The notes beneath the pieces are model-generated. The model had not been told where the DNA came from and searched no databases. It saw nothing but the letters and a program-made list of their open reading frames with translations. Positions 16,590 through 25,281 of a stretch of DNA of 64,000 bases are shown here, in pieces. This DNA comes from Rhizobiales bacterium Ga0077537. Lineage in GTDB: Bacteria; Pseudomonadota; Alphaproteobacteria; Rhizobiales; Hyphomicrobiaceae. Numbering within the stretch: the stretch's first letter is position 1; the number at the start of each line of letters is the position of its first letter. Where the stretch lies: positions 558,001-622,000 of the forward strand of contig LNEM01000030.1 in NCBI GenBank assembly GCA_001464955.1. The letters are read 5' to 3'. The translations under genes were made by a program, and so were the position numbers.

Positions 16590-17738
16590 ATGATCAGGGA
16601 CCAGAAACGTCTCGACGAACTTCTTCAAAGGACGCGTCGCTTCGTCCGCGAGGTGGCCATCCCGAACGAGGACCGCGTCGAAGCGGAGGACAACGTCGGC
16701 CCCGATCTCGTCGCGGCCATGCGCGGCATCGGCAGTTTCGGCTGGAGCATCCCGGAAGCCTACGGCGGCAGCGGCCTGACGACCGAGGAACTGGCGCTGG
16801 CCTTCATGGAGTTGACGCAGTGTTCCGTGGCCTATCGCGTCGTCGGCGCCCAGAACGCGGGCATCGGTTCCGAGTGCCTGATCCGCGACGGCACCGAGGC
16901 GCAGAAGCAGCGCTACCTCCCGAGCCTCGCCCGCGGCGAACTGATCGGCTGTCTCGCGCTGACGGAGGAGATGGCCGGCTCCGATGCGACGGCCCTGCAG
17001 ACCCGCGCCGAACGGGCCGCCGACGGCAGCTACGTGCTCAACGGCGCCAAGCGTTACATCACGCTCGCACCGATCGCCGGCCTCTTTACGGTGCTGGCGC
17101 GTACCGACGGCTCGGAGCGGGGCGCGGCGGGCGTGACGGCATTCCTGATCGAGCGGGGCACGCCGGGCCTGACGACGAGCGGCTCCACCCCCAAGATGGG
17201 CCAGGAGGGGGCTCCCATCGGCGAGGTCTATCTGGAGGATTGCCGCGTACCGGGCGAAGCCATCATCGGCCTCGTTCCGGGCCAGGGCTTCCGTACGGTC
17301 ATGAAATGCCTGAACAAGCAGCGGATCAATCTCGCGGCGCTTTCGACCGGCCCCGCCATCCGCATGCTCGACGAAGCCGTCGCCTACGCCCGCGAGCGCC
17401 ACCAGTCGGGTCGCCCCATCGGCGAGTTCCAGCTCGTCCAGGCGATGCTCGCCGAATGCAAGGTCGAGATCGAGGCCACCCGAGCTCTCATCCTCGAAAC
17501 GGCGCGCAAGCGCGACCGCGACGAGGACGTGACCATGGACGTCTCGCTCTGCAAGTACATGGCGACCGAGATGTGCTGCCGGGTCGCTGATCGCGTGGTG
17601 CAGATTTTCGGCGGCCAGGGCTACGTCAAGGGCCGGGGAATCGAGCGTTTCTATCGGGATGTCCGTGCCGCCCGCATCTACGAGGGTACGAGCCAGATTC
17701 ACCTGCTCAACATCGCGAAGCACCTGCTGCGGGGCTGA
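16590..17738 (+). CDS. Acyl-CoA dehydrogenase family protein
   Basis: A 382-residue FAD-dependent acyl-CoA dehydrogenase that would introduce an alpha,beta double bond in an acyl-CoA and pass electrons to ETF. Visible are the N-terminal helical domain, the FAD/substrate middle-domain signature (CLALTEEMAGSDATALQTRA), the C-terminal helices with IFGGQGYVKGRGIERFYRDVRAARIYEGTSQI, and the Glu of YEGTSQI at the position of the usual catalytic base. Length is normal. Substrate specificity cannot be read. It is preceded closely by the carboxymuconolactone-type gene and converges on the TadD-like gene. Confidence 0.9.
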   Translation: MIRDQKRLDELLQRTRRFVREVAIPNEDRVEAEDNVGPDLVAAMRGIGSFGWSIPEAYGGSGLTTEELALAFMELTQCSVAYRVVGAQNAGIGSECLIRDGTEAQKQRYLPSLARGELIGCLALTEEMAGSDATALQTRAERAADGSYVLNGAKRYITLAPIAGLFTVLARTDGSERGAAGVTAFLIERGTPGLTTSGSTPKMGQEGAPIGEVYLEDCRVPGEAIIGLVPGQGFRTVMKCLNKQRINLAALSTGPAIRMLDEAVAYARERHQSGRPIGEFQLVQAMLAECKVEIEATRALILETARKRDRDEDVTMDVSLCKYMATEMCCRVADRVVQIFGGQGYVKGRGIERFYRDVRAARIYEGTSQIHLLNIAKHLLRG

Positions 17739-17775
17739 GCCGCGCTTGGCGCCGGCCCGTGGCGAAGGCCGCTAC

Positions 17776-18756
17776 TTACCGCCTTGGGGCCTTGGCGTTT
17801 TCTGCCGCCATCGCGGCGCGGATCACCTGGTCGGGATCGATCGCCGAGCTGGTCGAGGGTGCCGGACGCGCGGGCGGAACCTCGGTCTCGATCGGCAGCG
17901 GCTTGTTCCAGTCGGGCGAGCCACTGGCGGTCTTGGCGGTGCTGCGAGCGCGGGCCTGAGTCGCGGCCGGCGGCAGCGAGTGGGTCGTGACGGCCGCCAC
18001 CTTGCCGGCAGGCGTCGCCTCGGTCGTGAACGCCGCGGATTCGGCCTGCCCCTTGCCCTGCAGATCCATGACCAGCGCCAGGTTCTTCTCGATCTTGGGG
18101 TCGGACGAGCCGATCTGCTTGGCCTGCCTGAGGAGCTGCTCGCCCCGCGCCGCTTCGCCGTTCATGGTGTGCGCCATGGCGAGGTTGTTCAGGATGGACG
18201 CCTGCTCCGGCGCCAGCGCCTGAGCCCGCTCGTAGAATGCGATGGCTTCCTTGTAGCGCCCCTGCTTGGCGAGCACGGTGCCGCGCGCCGAGATGATCTT
18301 CCAGTCGGGCTTGGCCGGATTGTCGGCCCGGGCGAGCAATTGGCCGGCCGTCGACACCTGACCGAGCTCGAGCGCCAAGCGGCCGTACTCCGACGCGATG
18401 TCGTTATCTTCGGGGGCGATCTGGTATGCGCTCTGAAGGACGGTCAGCGCCTGGGGCTTGTTGCCGAGCGCCTTCAGGTTTTGTGCGTAGGACAGCGCCG
18501 CCTTCGTGTTGCGGGGGTTCTTGGAGTACTCCTCGCCCCAGTAGGCGGTGGCCTTCTGCAACTCCGCTGTCGATGCCTCGCCCGTGCTTGAGGTGGCAAT
18601 GTCGACCGACTTGGGGGCGTTGGATGTCAGCGACAGGTCGGGCCCGCCGCTCTGGGCGCAGGCGCCGAGCAGGAGCGCGGTTGTGAGCGCGATGCTCCGG
18701 AACGCATGGCCCCGCAGGACTCCGAGGCTCCGGAATGACGTGTTTGCGCTGCGCAT
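17776..18756 (-). CDS. Tetratricopeptide-repeat lipoprotein, TadD-like
   Basis: A 326-residue protein with a basic N-terminus, hydrophobic segment and lipobox (TALLLGACAQ), so it should be a lipid-anchored envelope protein. Residues about 60-240 hold TPR units (LSYAQNLKALGNKPQALTVLQSAYQIAPEDNDIASEYGRLALELG and similar). The tail is low-complexity Ala/Thr/Pro. This architecture is that of TadD, a lipoprotein of Flp pilus secretion systems, but no other tad genes are in view, so the specific role is inferred. The gene is isolated and convergent with the acyl-CoA dehydrogenase. Confidence 0.8.
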   Translation of the reverse strand: MRSANTSFRSLGVLRGHAFRSIALTTALLLGACAQSGGPDLSLTSNAPKSVDIATSSTGEASTAELQKATAYWGEEYSKNPRNTKAALSYAQNLKALGNKPQALTVLQSAYQIAPEDNDIASEYGRLALELGQVSTAGQLLARADNPAKPDWKIISARGTVLAKQGRYKEAIAFYERAQALAPEQASILNNLAMAHTMNGEAARGEQLLRQAKQIGSSDPKIEKNLALVMDLQGKGQAESAAFTTEATPAGKVAAVTTHSLPPAATQARARSTAKTASGSPDWNKPLPIETEVPPARPAPSTSSAIDPDQVIRAAMAAENAKAPRR

Positions 18757-18970
18757 CGCTTACCCCTGTGCAGCGGCCGCCGGCCGCTTGAATTCGGATC
18801 GCTCTCAAGCGGAATATTCCGATACACGGGTCAATAAATGCTTAAGTGTTGAAGAAATGGCACGCTTCGCTGGCGGGCATTGTCAGGGCTCTGCCGGGCG
18901 CGATAAGCGCTAGGATGACCTTGCCGGGACGCCGCGCATGGCGGGCGCCGGGATGCGTGATGGAGCACCG

Positions 18971-20425
18971 ATGAACGAACAGCCGCGGGCATTCGACCCT
19001 CAGACGATCGATGCCGTCCTTGTCCCGGAGTCTGCCCCTCGGCCCGAGCGCCGGATCTGGCTGGTGCGCCCGTCCGATCTGGCGAAGGGTTCGGCGCTGC
19101 CGGGCCTGTCCGAGAGCCATCGCGCATGGCTGGACATAACGGGGTTCAAGGGTGCCGCGCGCCGCCATCTCCTGCTGCCGGATGCTACGGGGGTGCTGCT
19201 CGGCGTGGTCCTTGGACTCGGCGAGCCACAGGATCTTTCTCCGTCCGAACCGCCGTCGACCTTGCTCGGCCATCTGCCACCGCTGCTTCCACCGGGCGAC
19301 TACGCGCTGGCCGGTCGCATCGAGGATGCCGAACTCGCGGCCGTATCGTGGGCGCTCGGGGCCTATCGGTTCCGTCGGTACAAGGCGAGTGCAGGTGAGC
19401 CCTCGCCACGCCTCGCGCTGCCGGATGGTGTCTCTCGCAAGCGCGTCGTCGCAGCCCTCGAAGCCATGACGCTAGGCCGCGATCTCATCAACACGCCGGC
19501 GAACGACATGGGTCCTGCGGAGCTGGAAGCGGCTGCCCGCGCCGTCGCCGCGCGCCACGGCGCGACGGCCCGGTCGATTGTCGGTGACGATCTGCTGTCC
19601 GGGAACTTCCCGCTCATTCATGCCGTCGGCCGGGCGAGCCCCCGCGCGCCCCGTCTGATCGAGTTTACCGCCGGCCGCGCCGATGCGCCGAAGGTGACGC
19701 TGGTCGGCAAGGGCATCTGCTTCGACACCGGCGGCCTCGACATCAAGCCGTCGAGCGCCATGCTGCTCATGAAGAAGGATATGGGCGGCGCGGCGACGAC
19801 GCTGGCGCTCGCCCACATGATCCTCGCAGCCGGCCTCGACGTGCGCCTGCGGGTCCTCATCGCGGCGGCAGAGAACAGCGTCTCCGGCAATGCGTTCTGT
19901 CCGGGTGACGTCATCAGAAGCCGCGCCGGCCGCACCGTCGAGATCGGCAATACCGATGCCGAGGGCCGTCTCGTGCTGGCCGACGCGCTCGCGCTCGCCG
20001 ACGAGGAAGCGCCCGATCATCTGTTCACCTTCGCGACCCTTACCGGAGCCGCCCGCGTGGCGCTCGGACCCGAGATCGTGCCGTTCTATTGCGACGACGA
20101 CGAGCTGGCCGGCGACCTCGCGTCCTGCGGTGATGCGATGGGTGACGCCTGCTGGCGCATGCCGCTGCGGACACCCTACGAAGGCTGGCTCGATAGCCAG
20201 ATCGCCGACATGAACAACGTCTCCGAAGGCGGTTTCGCAGGCTCCATCGTGGCGGCGATCTTCCTCAAGCGCTTCGTCCGCACCGCCCGTCGTTTCGCCC
20301 ATTTCGACATGTACGGCTGGCGTCCTCAGGCCAAGGCCCTGGGTCCGCGCGGTGGCGAAGCGCAGGTCGCCCGTGCTGTCTTCGCGGCCCTCGAGAAGCG
20401 CTTTCCGGCGAAACGGACCTCCTGA
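18971..20425 (+). CDS. Leucyl aminopeptidase family protein (peptidase M17)
   Basis: A 484-residue di-metal aminopeptidase that removes N-terminal residues from peptides in the cytoplasm. The family core is present: VGKGICFDTGGLDIKPSSAMLLMKKDMGGAA (metal ligands and catalytic Lys region) and the signature NTDAEGRLVLADAL, followed by TLTGAARVALG. The N-terminal ~150 residues are divergent from PepA, as in the alternative M17 subgroup of alphaproteobacteria. I chose the ATG at 18971 because GGAG lies just upstream; earlier in-frame ATGs at 18938 and 18953 have none. Its stop overlaps the start of the NlpC/P60 gene by one base (TGATG), implying translational coupling. Confidence 0.9.
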   Translation: MNEQPRAFDPQTIDAVLVPESAPRPERRIWLVRPSDLAKGSALPGLSESHRAWLDITGFKGAARRHLLLPDATGVLLGVVLGLGEPQDLSPSEPPSTLLGHLPPLLPPGDYALAGRIEDAELAAVSWALGAYRFRRYKASAGEPSPRLALPDGVSRKRVVAALEAMTLGRDLINTPANDMGPAELEAAARAVAARHGATARSIVGDDLLSGNFPLIHAVGRASPRAPRLIEFTAGRADAPKVTLVGKGICFDTGGLDIKPSSAMLLMKKDMGGAATTLALAHMILAAGLDVRLRVLIAAAENSVSGNAFCPGDVIRSRAGRTVEIGNTDAEGRLVLADALALADEEAPDHLFTFATLTGAARVALGPEIVPFYCDDDELAGDLASCGDAMGDACWRMPLRTPYEGWLDSQIADMNNVSEGGFAGSIVAAIFLKRFVRTARRFAHFDMYGWRPQAKALGPRGGEAQVARAVFAALEKRFPAKRTS

Positions 20426-21330
20426 TGACGTTGCCGATGACCAGTCCCTCGCAAGCCCGCCCGGACCGCCGGGTCAACGCATGGCGTGAGGACCTCGCCT
20501 GCGAGAGCCTGCGCGACGTGGTGGCCGCGCCGCGCTATGTGGCGGCTCGCGAGGGCTGTGTGGTGCAGCCTGTCGCCGCCGTGCGTCGCCATCCGTCGCC
20601 GACGGCGCCGCTCGAGACGGAGGCGCTCTTCGGCGAGCGGCTCGGGGTGCTCGACGTAACGGACGGGTGGGCGTGGGTGCAACTCGCGACCGATCGGTAC
20701 GTCGGCTACGTGCGCGTCGACGACATCGGCTGGAGCCCGCCCGAGCCGACCCACACCGTGCAGGCGCTGGGCACGTTCGTCTACCCGGAGCCCGACATCA
20801 AGGCGCCGCCGCTGATGGCATTGCCTTTGGGTGCCCGGCTGACGGTGGACTCCGCCGATGCCCGCTTCTGCAGGCTGGCGACAGGCGGTTACGTGGTGGT
20901 CCGTCATCTGCGCGAGGCAACGCGCTTTGCGGCGGATTTCGTCGACGTGGCCGAGCGCTTCATTGGAGCGCCCTATCTGTGGGGCGGCAAGACTCGCCTC
21001 GGCCTCGACTGCTCGGGTCTGATCCAGGTGTCGCTCGCAGCCGCTGGCGTGGCCGCGCCGCGCGACAGCGACATGCAGGAGGCCGCGCTCGGCTCGCCCG
21101 TCCCGGAGAGTGACCTCTATGACGGCGTGATGCGCGGCGATCTGGTCTTCTGGCGGGGCCACGTCGGCGTTATGGTCGACGGCGTCATGCTGCTGCACGC
21201 CAACGCCCACCATATGTCGGTGGCCGTCGAGCCTCTGTCGACGGCCTTGGCTCGGATCGAGGCGACGGGCTCGCGGCCGAGCGCTGTCAAACGCCTCGGG
21301 CCGGCCTCGACCTTGCTGGCCGTGGCGTGA
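20425..21330 (+). CDS. C40 family peptidase (NlpC/P60) with SH3-like domains
   Basis: A 301-residue predicted cell-wall or peptide hydrolase. Two SH3-like segments (residues about 45-170) precede the NlpC/P60 domain with PYLWGGKTRLGLDCSGLIQVSL (catalytic Cys in LDCSG), the His in GDLVFWRGHVGVMVDG and a third polar residue near LLHANAHH. No signal peptide is visible, so in the usual gamma-D-Glu-diamino-acid peptidase scheme it may act on cytoplasmic or recycled muropeptides. Its coupling to a leucyl aminopeptidase gene supports a joint role in peptide turnover. Confidence 0.88.
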   Translation: MTLPMTSPSQARPDRRVNAWREDLACESLRDVVAAPRYVAAREGCVVQPVAAVRRHPSPTAPLETEALFGERLGVLDVTDGWAWVQLATDRYVGYVRVDDIGWSPPEPTHTVQALGTFVYPEPDIKAPPLMALPLGARLTVDSADARFCRLATGGYVVVRHLREATRFAADFVDVAERFIGAPYLWGGKTRLGLDCSGLIQVSLAAAGVAAPRDSDMQEAALGSPVPESDLYDGVMRGDLVFWRGHVGVMVDGVMLLHANAHHMSVAVEPLSTALARIEATGSRPSAVKRLGPASTLLAVA

Positions 21331-21369
21331 CGCGCATCGTGTCGGCTGCACCGATCAGGAGAGTGTGAG

Positions 21370-21909
21370 ATGCCGAAACTGGACGAAAGCCGTCCGTTCA
21401 TTCCGGTCCGGATCGCGGTGCTGACAGTCTCGGACACCCGCAAGCTGGAGGACGACCGGTCTGGCTCGACATTGGTCGAGTTGATCGCAGAGGCGGGACA
21501 CGAACTGGTCGATCGCGCCATTGTCCCCGACGACGTGGCCCGCATCCGGGCTCGCGTCCAGGGCTGGATCGCCGATCCCGCCGTCGATGTCGTGATAACC
21601 ACGGGCGGCACCGGCTTCACCGGCCGTGACGTGACGCCCGAGGCCGTCCGGCCCCTGTTCGAGAAGGAGATCGACGGCTTCTCGATCGTCTTTCACATGC
21701 TCTCGTTCCAGAAGATCGAGACCTCGACCATCCAGTCGCGGGCCTGCGGCGGCCTTGCCGGCGGCACCTACATCTTCTGCCTTCCCGGCTCGCCGGGCGC
21801 CTGCAAGGACGGCTGGAACGGTATCCTCAAATGGCAGCTGGACAACCGGCACCGGCCCTGCAACTTCGTCGAGATCATGCCGCGGCTCGAGGAGCATCGC
21901 CGCTCGTGA
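21370..21909 (+). CDS. moaB: Molybdenum cofactor biosynthesis protein B
   Basis: MoaB is related to the MogA/Cnx1G molybdopterin adenylyltransferases that prepare molybdopterin for Mo insertion. The 179-residue protein shows AVLTVSDTRKLEDDRSGSTL, VVITTGGTGFTGRDVTPEAV and the late LPGSPGACKDGW motif, all family hallmarks. The ribosome-binding site GGAGAG precedes the ATG. It follows the NlpC/P60 gene by 39 bp. It would supply cofactor to enzymes such as the molybdoenzyme at 4551-6839. Confidence 0.92.
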   Translation: MPKLDESRPFIPVRIAVLTVSDTRKLEDDRSGSTLVELIAEAGHELVDRAIVPDDVARIRARVQGWIADPAVDVVITTGGTGFTGRDVTPEAVRPLFEKEIDGFSIVFHMLSFQKIETSTIQSRACGGLAGGTYIFCLPGSPGACKDGWNGILKWQLDNRHRPCNFVEIMPRLEEHRRS

Positions 21910-21932
21910 GCGCCACCTTGGGGTCGTCAGCC

Positions 21933-23168
21933 TCAGGATTGCGGCAATCGCCGCGAGGTGATCGCCTCGGCAGTCTCGCCCACGCCGAGCGCGGCGTCGT
22001 AGGCAGCGAGCAGGTTCGCCCGCTCGGTCTCCCACCGCAGCAACGCCTTCGACCGGGCCATTCCCGCCTCTGAAAGGCGCCGCCTGAGGTCGACGTCGTC
22101 CGCCAGCCGCGCGATTTCGTCGCCGAGGCTTCGGGGACAATTGTCCTTGGCATAGAGCGCGGTATCGGCCGCGATCTTCCGCCCCTCGACGAGGTCGAAG
22201 CTGACGAAGGGGATGCCGAACGACATGTACTCGAAGTGTTTATTCATCGAGATCTTGTCGTTGTAGATGTTCTTCGGGTCGGGAATGACGCCGATGTCGA
22301 ACGTCGACAGCGCCGAGAGCAGCGGCTCGCCCGACATGAACCCCGTGAACGTCACGTAGTCGTCGAGGCCGAGGCGCGTGGCTTGCGCCTTCAAGCCTTC
22401 GAGCGCCGTTCCCGAGCCCACGATCACGCACTGCACGTCGTGCCGGCCCTGTGTGTGGACGAGGTGCGCCATGGCGTCGACCAGCAGATCGACGCCGTCC
22501 TGGTTGCCCATGATGCCGACATAGCCGACGAGATGAGCGCGCCCGTTCTTGAGGTCCGCCCGTGGCGTCGTCCGCCGAAAGCGCGACACGTCCGGAATCG
22601 AGCGCACGATGAACACCCGCTCCGGTGACATCCCACCGCGTTCGATGGCGATCTGGCGGAACGTTTCGTTGGTGGCGATCGAGACGTCTGCGGTACGGAA
22701 GGTCCAGCGCTCGAGCTTGAGCAGCAGCCGGTGGAAGAATCCGCGCTTGCCGAACTTGGCTTCGTAAAGCTCCGGATTGATGTCGTGGTGATCGAACACG
22801 AACGGAATGCCGAGCAGCAGTTTGAACAGCCCGGCGATGAGAAAGATCGTATCCGGCGGATTACAGGCCTGGATGACGTTGAACCCGACCTTGAAGTAGG
22901 CGCGCCAGGCGAGCAGAAGCTCCCAGAAGAGAGCCGACGAGTATTCGATGGCGTAGCCGATCGCGCCGTCGGCCTCGAGCGGCAGCGGATGCCGGAAGAT
23001 GTGGATGCCGTCCAGCACTTCGTAGCTGGCGACATGCTTGCCGCCCCTCGGGCACACGACCGACACCGTATAGCCGGCATCGCGCAGCGTCGTCGCTTCC
23101 TGCCACACGCGCCGATCGAGCGGCACCGTGAGGTTTTCGACGATGATCAGAACGCCGGACTTGCGCAC
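21933..23168 (-). CDS. Glycosyltransferase family 4 protein
   Basis: A 411-residue GT-B fold glycosyltransferase. The N-terminal half (VLIIVENLTVPLDRRVWQEATTLRDAGYTVSVVCPRG) is the acceptor domain. The C-terminal half has YVGIMGNQDGVDLLVDAMAHL, the middle VIVGSGTALEGLKAQA strand and the nucleotide-sugar pocket (NDKISMNKHFEYMSFGIPFVSFDL). I start it at GTG 23168, where GGAGG lies a suitable distance upstream; the longer frame to 23330 has low-complexity Arg-rich sequence. It would add sugars to an exopolysaccharide or surface glycan. No other glycan genes adjoin it. A 17-bp palindrome lies 128 bp upstream. Confidence 0.88.
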   Translation of the reverse strand: MRKSGVLIIVENLTVPLDRRVWQEATTLRDAGYTVSVVCPRGGKHVASYEVLDGIHIFRHPLPLEADGAIGYAIEYSSALFWELLLAWRAYFKVGFNVIQACNPPDTIFLIAGLFKLLLGIPFVFDHHDINPELYEAKFGKRGFFHRLLLKLERWTFRTADVSIATNETFRQIAIERGGMSPERVFIVRSIPDVSRFRRTTPRADLKNGRAHLVGYVGIMGNQDGVDLLVDAMAHLVHTQGRHDVQCVIVGSGTALEGLKAQATRLGLDDYVTFTGFMSGEPLLSALSTFDIGVIPDPKNIYNDKISMNKHFEYMSFGIPFVSFDLVEGRKIAADTALYAKDNCPRSLGDEIARLADDVDLRRRLSEAGMARSKALLRWETERANLLAAYDAALGVGETAEAITSRRLPQS

Positions 23169-23295
23169 GCGGAACCTCCAGCGGCGACTCCTGCTGGCGC
23201 GGTACGACCGCCCGCGCCTCTCTCGCCGTGGGGCCAACTTGAACAAAAGAGGTAAAAAGACTGTCGGCGGACAACCCCGGGCAGCAAAGTTTCTA

Positions 23296-23312
23296 TGTCC
23301 CAAAATGGGACA
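23296..23312. promoter_or_regulatory. 17-bp palindrome, candidate operator
   Basis: TGTCCCAAAATGGGACA has two perfect 6-bp arms around a 5-bp centre. It lies between the divergent glycosyltransferase gene (GTG 23168) and the 84-aa gene (ATG 23414). It could be a dimeric activator or repressor site; which gene it governs is unknown. Confidence 0.5.
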
Positions 23313-23413
23313 GAAACATAGAGTTCTCAAAGACTTCCTTGACCGCGCACTCCTCTGGTGCTGCTATCGGTCAAACCTTTACGGTTCATTCAGTTTTGTG
23401 TGGAGTGAGCAGC

Positions 23414-23668
23414 ATGCGGGACGACCGACGCCATGAACCGGCGACCGCGCGCATCGATCTGGACACGGTCCGCGAGACGCTCCTCTACATGGCGGACGAC
23501 ATGGCGCGCGAGGCGCACCTGTCGGCAGTGCATGGCGCGATCCTGAGCGCGATCCGCGAGATCGATCGCAGCATCGGCCAGGTGGAAGCGCCTCGCGAGT
23601 CGGTCGCGAGCGTGATCCCGTTCAAGTCGCCAAACCCGAGGTTCGTGCGTTGGGTGTCCGAAGGCTGA
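23414..23668 (+). CDS. Small protein (84 aa), unknown function
   Basis: The ATG at 23414 follows GGAGTGAGC. The product is hydrophilic and mostly helical (LDTVRETLLYMADDMAREAHLSAVHGAILSAIREIDRSIG), with no signal peptide or known motif. It is not similar to a family I recognise. It lies downstream of the palindrome at 23296 and upstream of a tiny possible membrane peptide gene. Confidence 0.6.
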   Translation: MRDDRRHEPATARIDLDTVRETLLYMADDMAREAHLSAVHGAILSAIREIDRSIGQVEAPRESVASVIPFKSPNPRFVRWVSEG

Positions 23669-23805
23669 TCGCCCTTGCGATAGGCTCGCAAGGATCAATT
23701 CGACTCACGCTGCTGTGAGGAAATCTGTCACTGCGCGGGGCCAGTCACCAGATGCCTGTCAGGCCGTCAGTCAATGAAACGGCAAAGACAGGAGTGAGAC
23801 CCGCC

Positions 23806-23880
23806 ATGCCGATGATCTTCACAGCCGGGATGCTGTCGTTCGCGCTGCTGTTAGCGGTCGCAGCATCCATTCACGTCTGA
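23806..23880 (+). CDS. Possible 24-aa membrane peptide
   Basis: An ATG at 23806, preceded by AGGAGTGAG (23789-23797), opens MPMIFTAGMLSFALLLAVAAS plus three residues and a TGA. Nearly the whole peptide is hydrophobic and could form one membrane helix. The good ribosome-binding site and position between two genes make it credible, but the size precludes firm support from sequence alone. It converges with bamB, whose stop is 17 bp away. Confidence 0.4.
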   Translation: MPMIFTAGMLSFALLLAVAASIHV

Positions 23881-23896
23881 CGCGCGCCGACCCGTC

Positions 23897-25273
23897 TCAA
23901 TTGTACGCGATGAGGCGCGCCGTGTCGGTCAGCACATAGAGCCGCCCGCCGGCCACGATGGGGGCGATATAGCTTGGCGTGCCGAAGTTGAGCTTCGCAT
24001 CGACCTTGCCGGTTGCCGCGTCGGCACCCACGAGATCGCCCTTGTTCGACGTCAGCCAAAGCCGGTTTCCCGCGAGCACGGGCCCCGACCACGTGTTGGT
24101 ACCGGGCAGCTTGGTGGTCCAGAGGATCTTCCCGTCGCGCCGCGTGATGGCCATGAGTTGTCCGGCCGTATCGACGACGAACACCGTCTCGCCCGCGACG
24201 GCCGGGGCCTGGATGCCGGGCACATTGAGCGACCAGAGCCGGTTTCCATCCTTCACGCTGGTGGCCACCATGCGCCCCGAATGGCCGACGGCGAACACGG
24301 TTCCGCCGTCGACGACGGGCCGTGCGGCATCCGTCATCGATCCGAGCGACGAGGCGAGGCGGGTCCGCGCGAGCGATTCGGTCCATGCGGGTTGCCCGTC
24401 CTTGATGCGCAGGGCCACCACCTCCCCCGAGGGGTAGGGCATGATCGCGACATCGTCGCTCACGGCCGGCGACGCATTGGTCAGGAGTTGCGCCCGCTCG
24501 ACGATCCCCTGGTAAACCCAGAGCTCGGCGCCATCGGCGCTGGCGAGCGCACGTGCAATTCCATCGGACGAGACGACGAACACGCGCCCGTCCGCCGCGG
24601 TCGGCGAGGACCGGATCGGCGAAGACAGATTGCGTTCCCAAAGCTTCTTGCCGGATTGGCTGTCGAGCGCCACGACGTGGCCGAACCCGGTTGCGGCGAA
24701 CACGCGCCCGCCATCGGCCGCGAGACCTCCGCCGAAACCCTTGTGATCCTTTTCGCCCGCCGGTGTCACGCTGGCGCGCCAGGCCACGGAGCCGCCCGAA
24801 GAGAACGCAGTCACACGTCCCTGCGTATCGAGGACGAAGACGCGCCCGTCGGCGACGATGGGACTGGCGGTAAGTTTGCCGTAGCTGCTCGATCCCTTGC
24901 CGGCATCCGCGCTCCACACTTGGCGCAGGCTGCCGCCGAGCGCCACGTGGCCGGCCGCATTGCGCGCTGTGCCGCCCGGCTGGGGCCATGCTTCATTGCT
25001 TTGGGCAGGCGGCAGCACGATGGGCCTGTCGGCCGGCGCCACGTCGAGGCCGGCGCGGCCTTCCGTGAGGCTGACCGGAATGCGCTTGCCGGGAAGCGGC
25101 ACTTCCTTTTCGGCGAACGGATTGAGATCTGTGATCTTCGGGAGCTGGGGTCCGCCCGAGCATCCACCGGCCGCAAGTGCGGCTGCCATGACTGCAAGCC
25201 CGGCATAACCGGATGCTGTCCGGCGCATCGCCCGGGCTCGAGAACAGCCACCCCCCATCGGCCAGACCCCCAT
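23897..25273 (-). CDS. bamB: PQQ-repeat beta-propeller lipoprotein, BamB-like
   Basis: A ~458-residue outer-membrane assembly factor candidate. A lipobox (ALAAGGCSGG) follows a hydrophobic segment. The rest is a series of PQQ-type blades (VFVLDTQGRVTAFSSGGSVAWRA, VFAATGFGHVVALDSQSGKKLWERNL, VFVVDTAGQLMAITRRDGKILWTTKL), as expected for the eight-bladed propeller of BamB that supports BamA in inserting beta-barrel proteins. The start is uncertain: ATG 25273 has GGTGA upstream, whereas ATG 25228 gives a more standard lipoprotein signal. The preceding TPR gene ends 9 bp upstream of the first choice. The same yfgM-bamB order is common in proteobacteria. Confidence 0.88.
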   Translation of the reverse strand: MGVWPMGGGCSRARAMRRTASGYAGLAVMAAALAAGGCSGGPQLPKITDLNPFAEKEVPLPGKRIPVSLTEGRAGLDVAPADRPIVLPPAQSNEAWPQPGGTARNAAGHVALGGSLRQVWSADAGKGSSSYGKLTASPIVADGRVFVLDTQGRVTAFSSGGSVAWRASVTPAGEKDHKGFGGGLAADGGRVFAATGFGHVVALDSQSGKKLWERNLSSPIRSSPTAADGRVFVVSSDGIARALASADGAELWVYQGIVERAQLLTNASPAVSDDVAIMPYPSGEVVALRIKDGQPAWTESLARTRLASSLGSMTDAARPVVDGGTVFAVGHSGRMVATSVKDGNRLWSLNVPGIQAPAVAGETVFVVDTAGQLMAITRRDGKILWTTKLPGTNTWSGPVLAGNRLWLTSNKGDLVGADAATGKVDAKLNFGTPSYIAPIVAGGRLYVLTDTARLIAYN

Positions 25274-25281
25274 CCAGTCAC

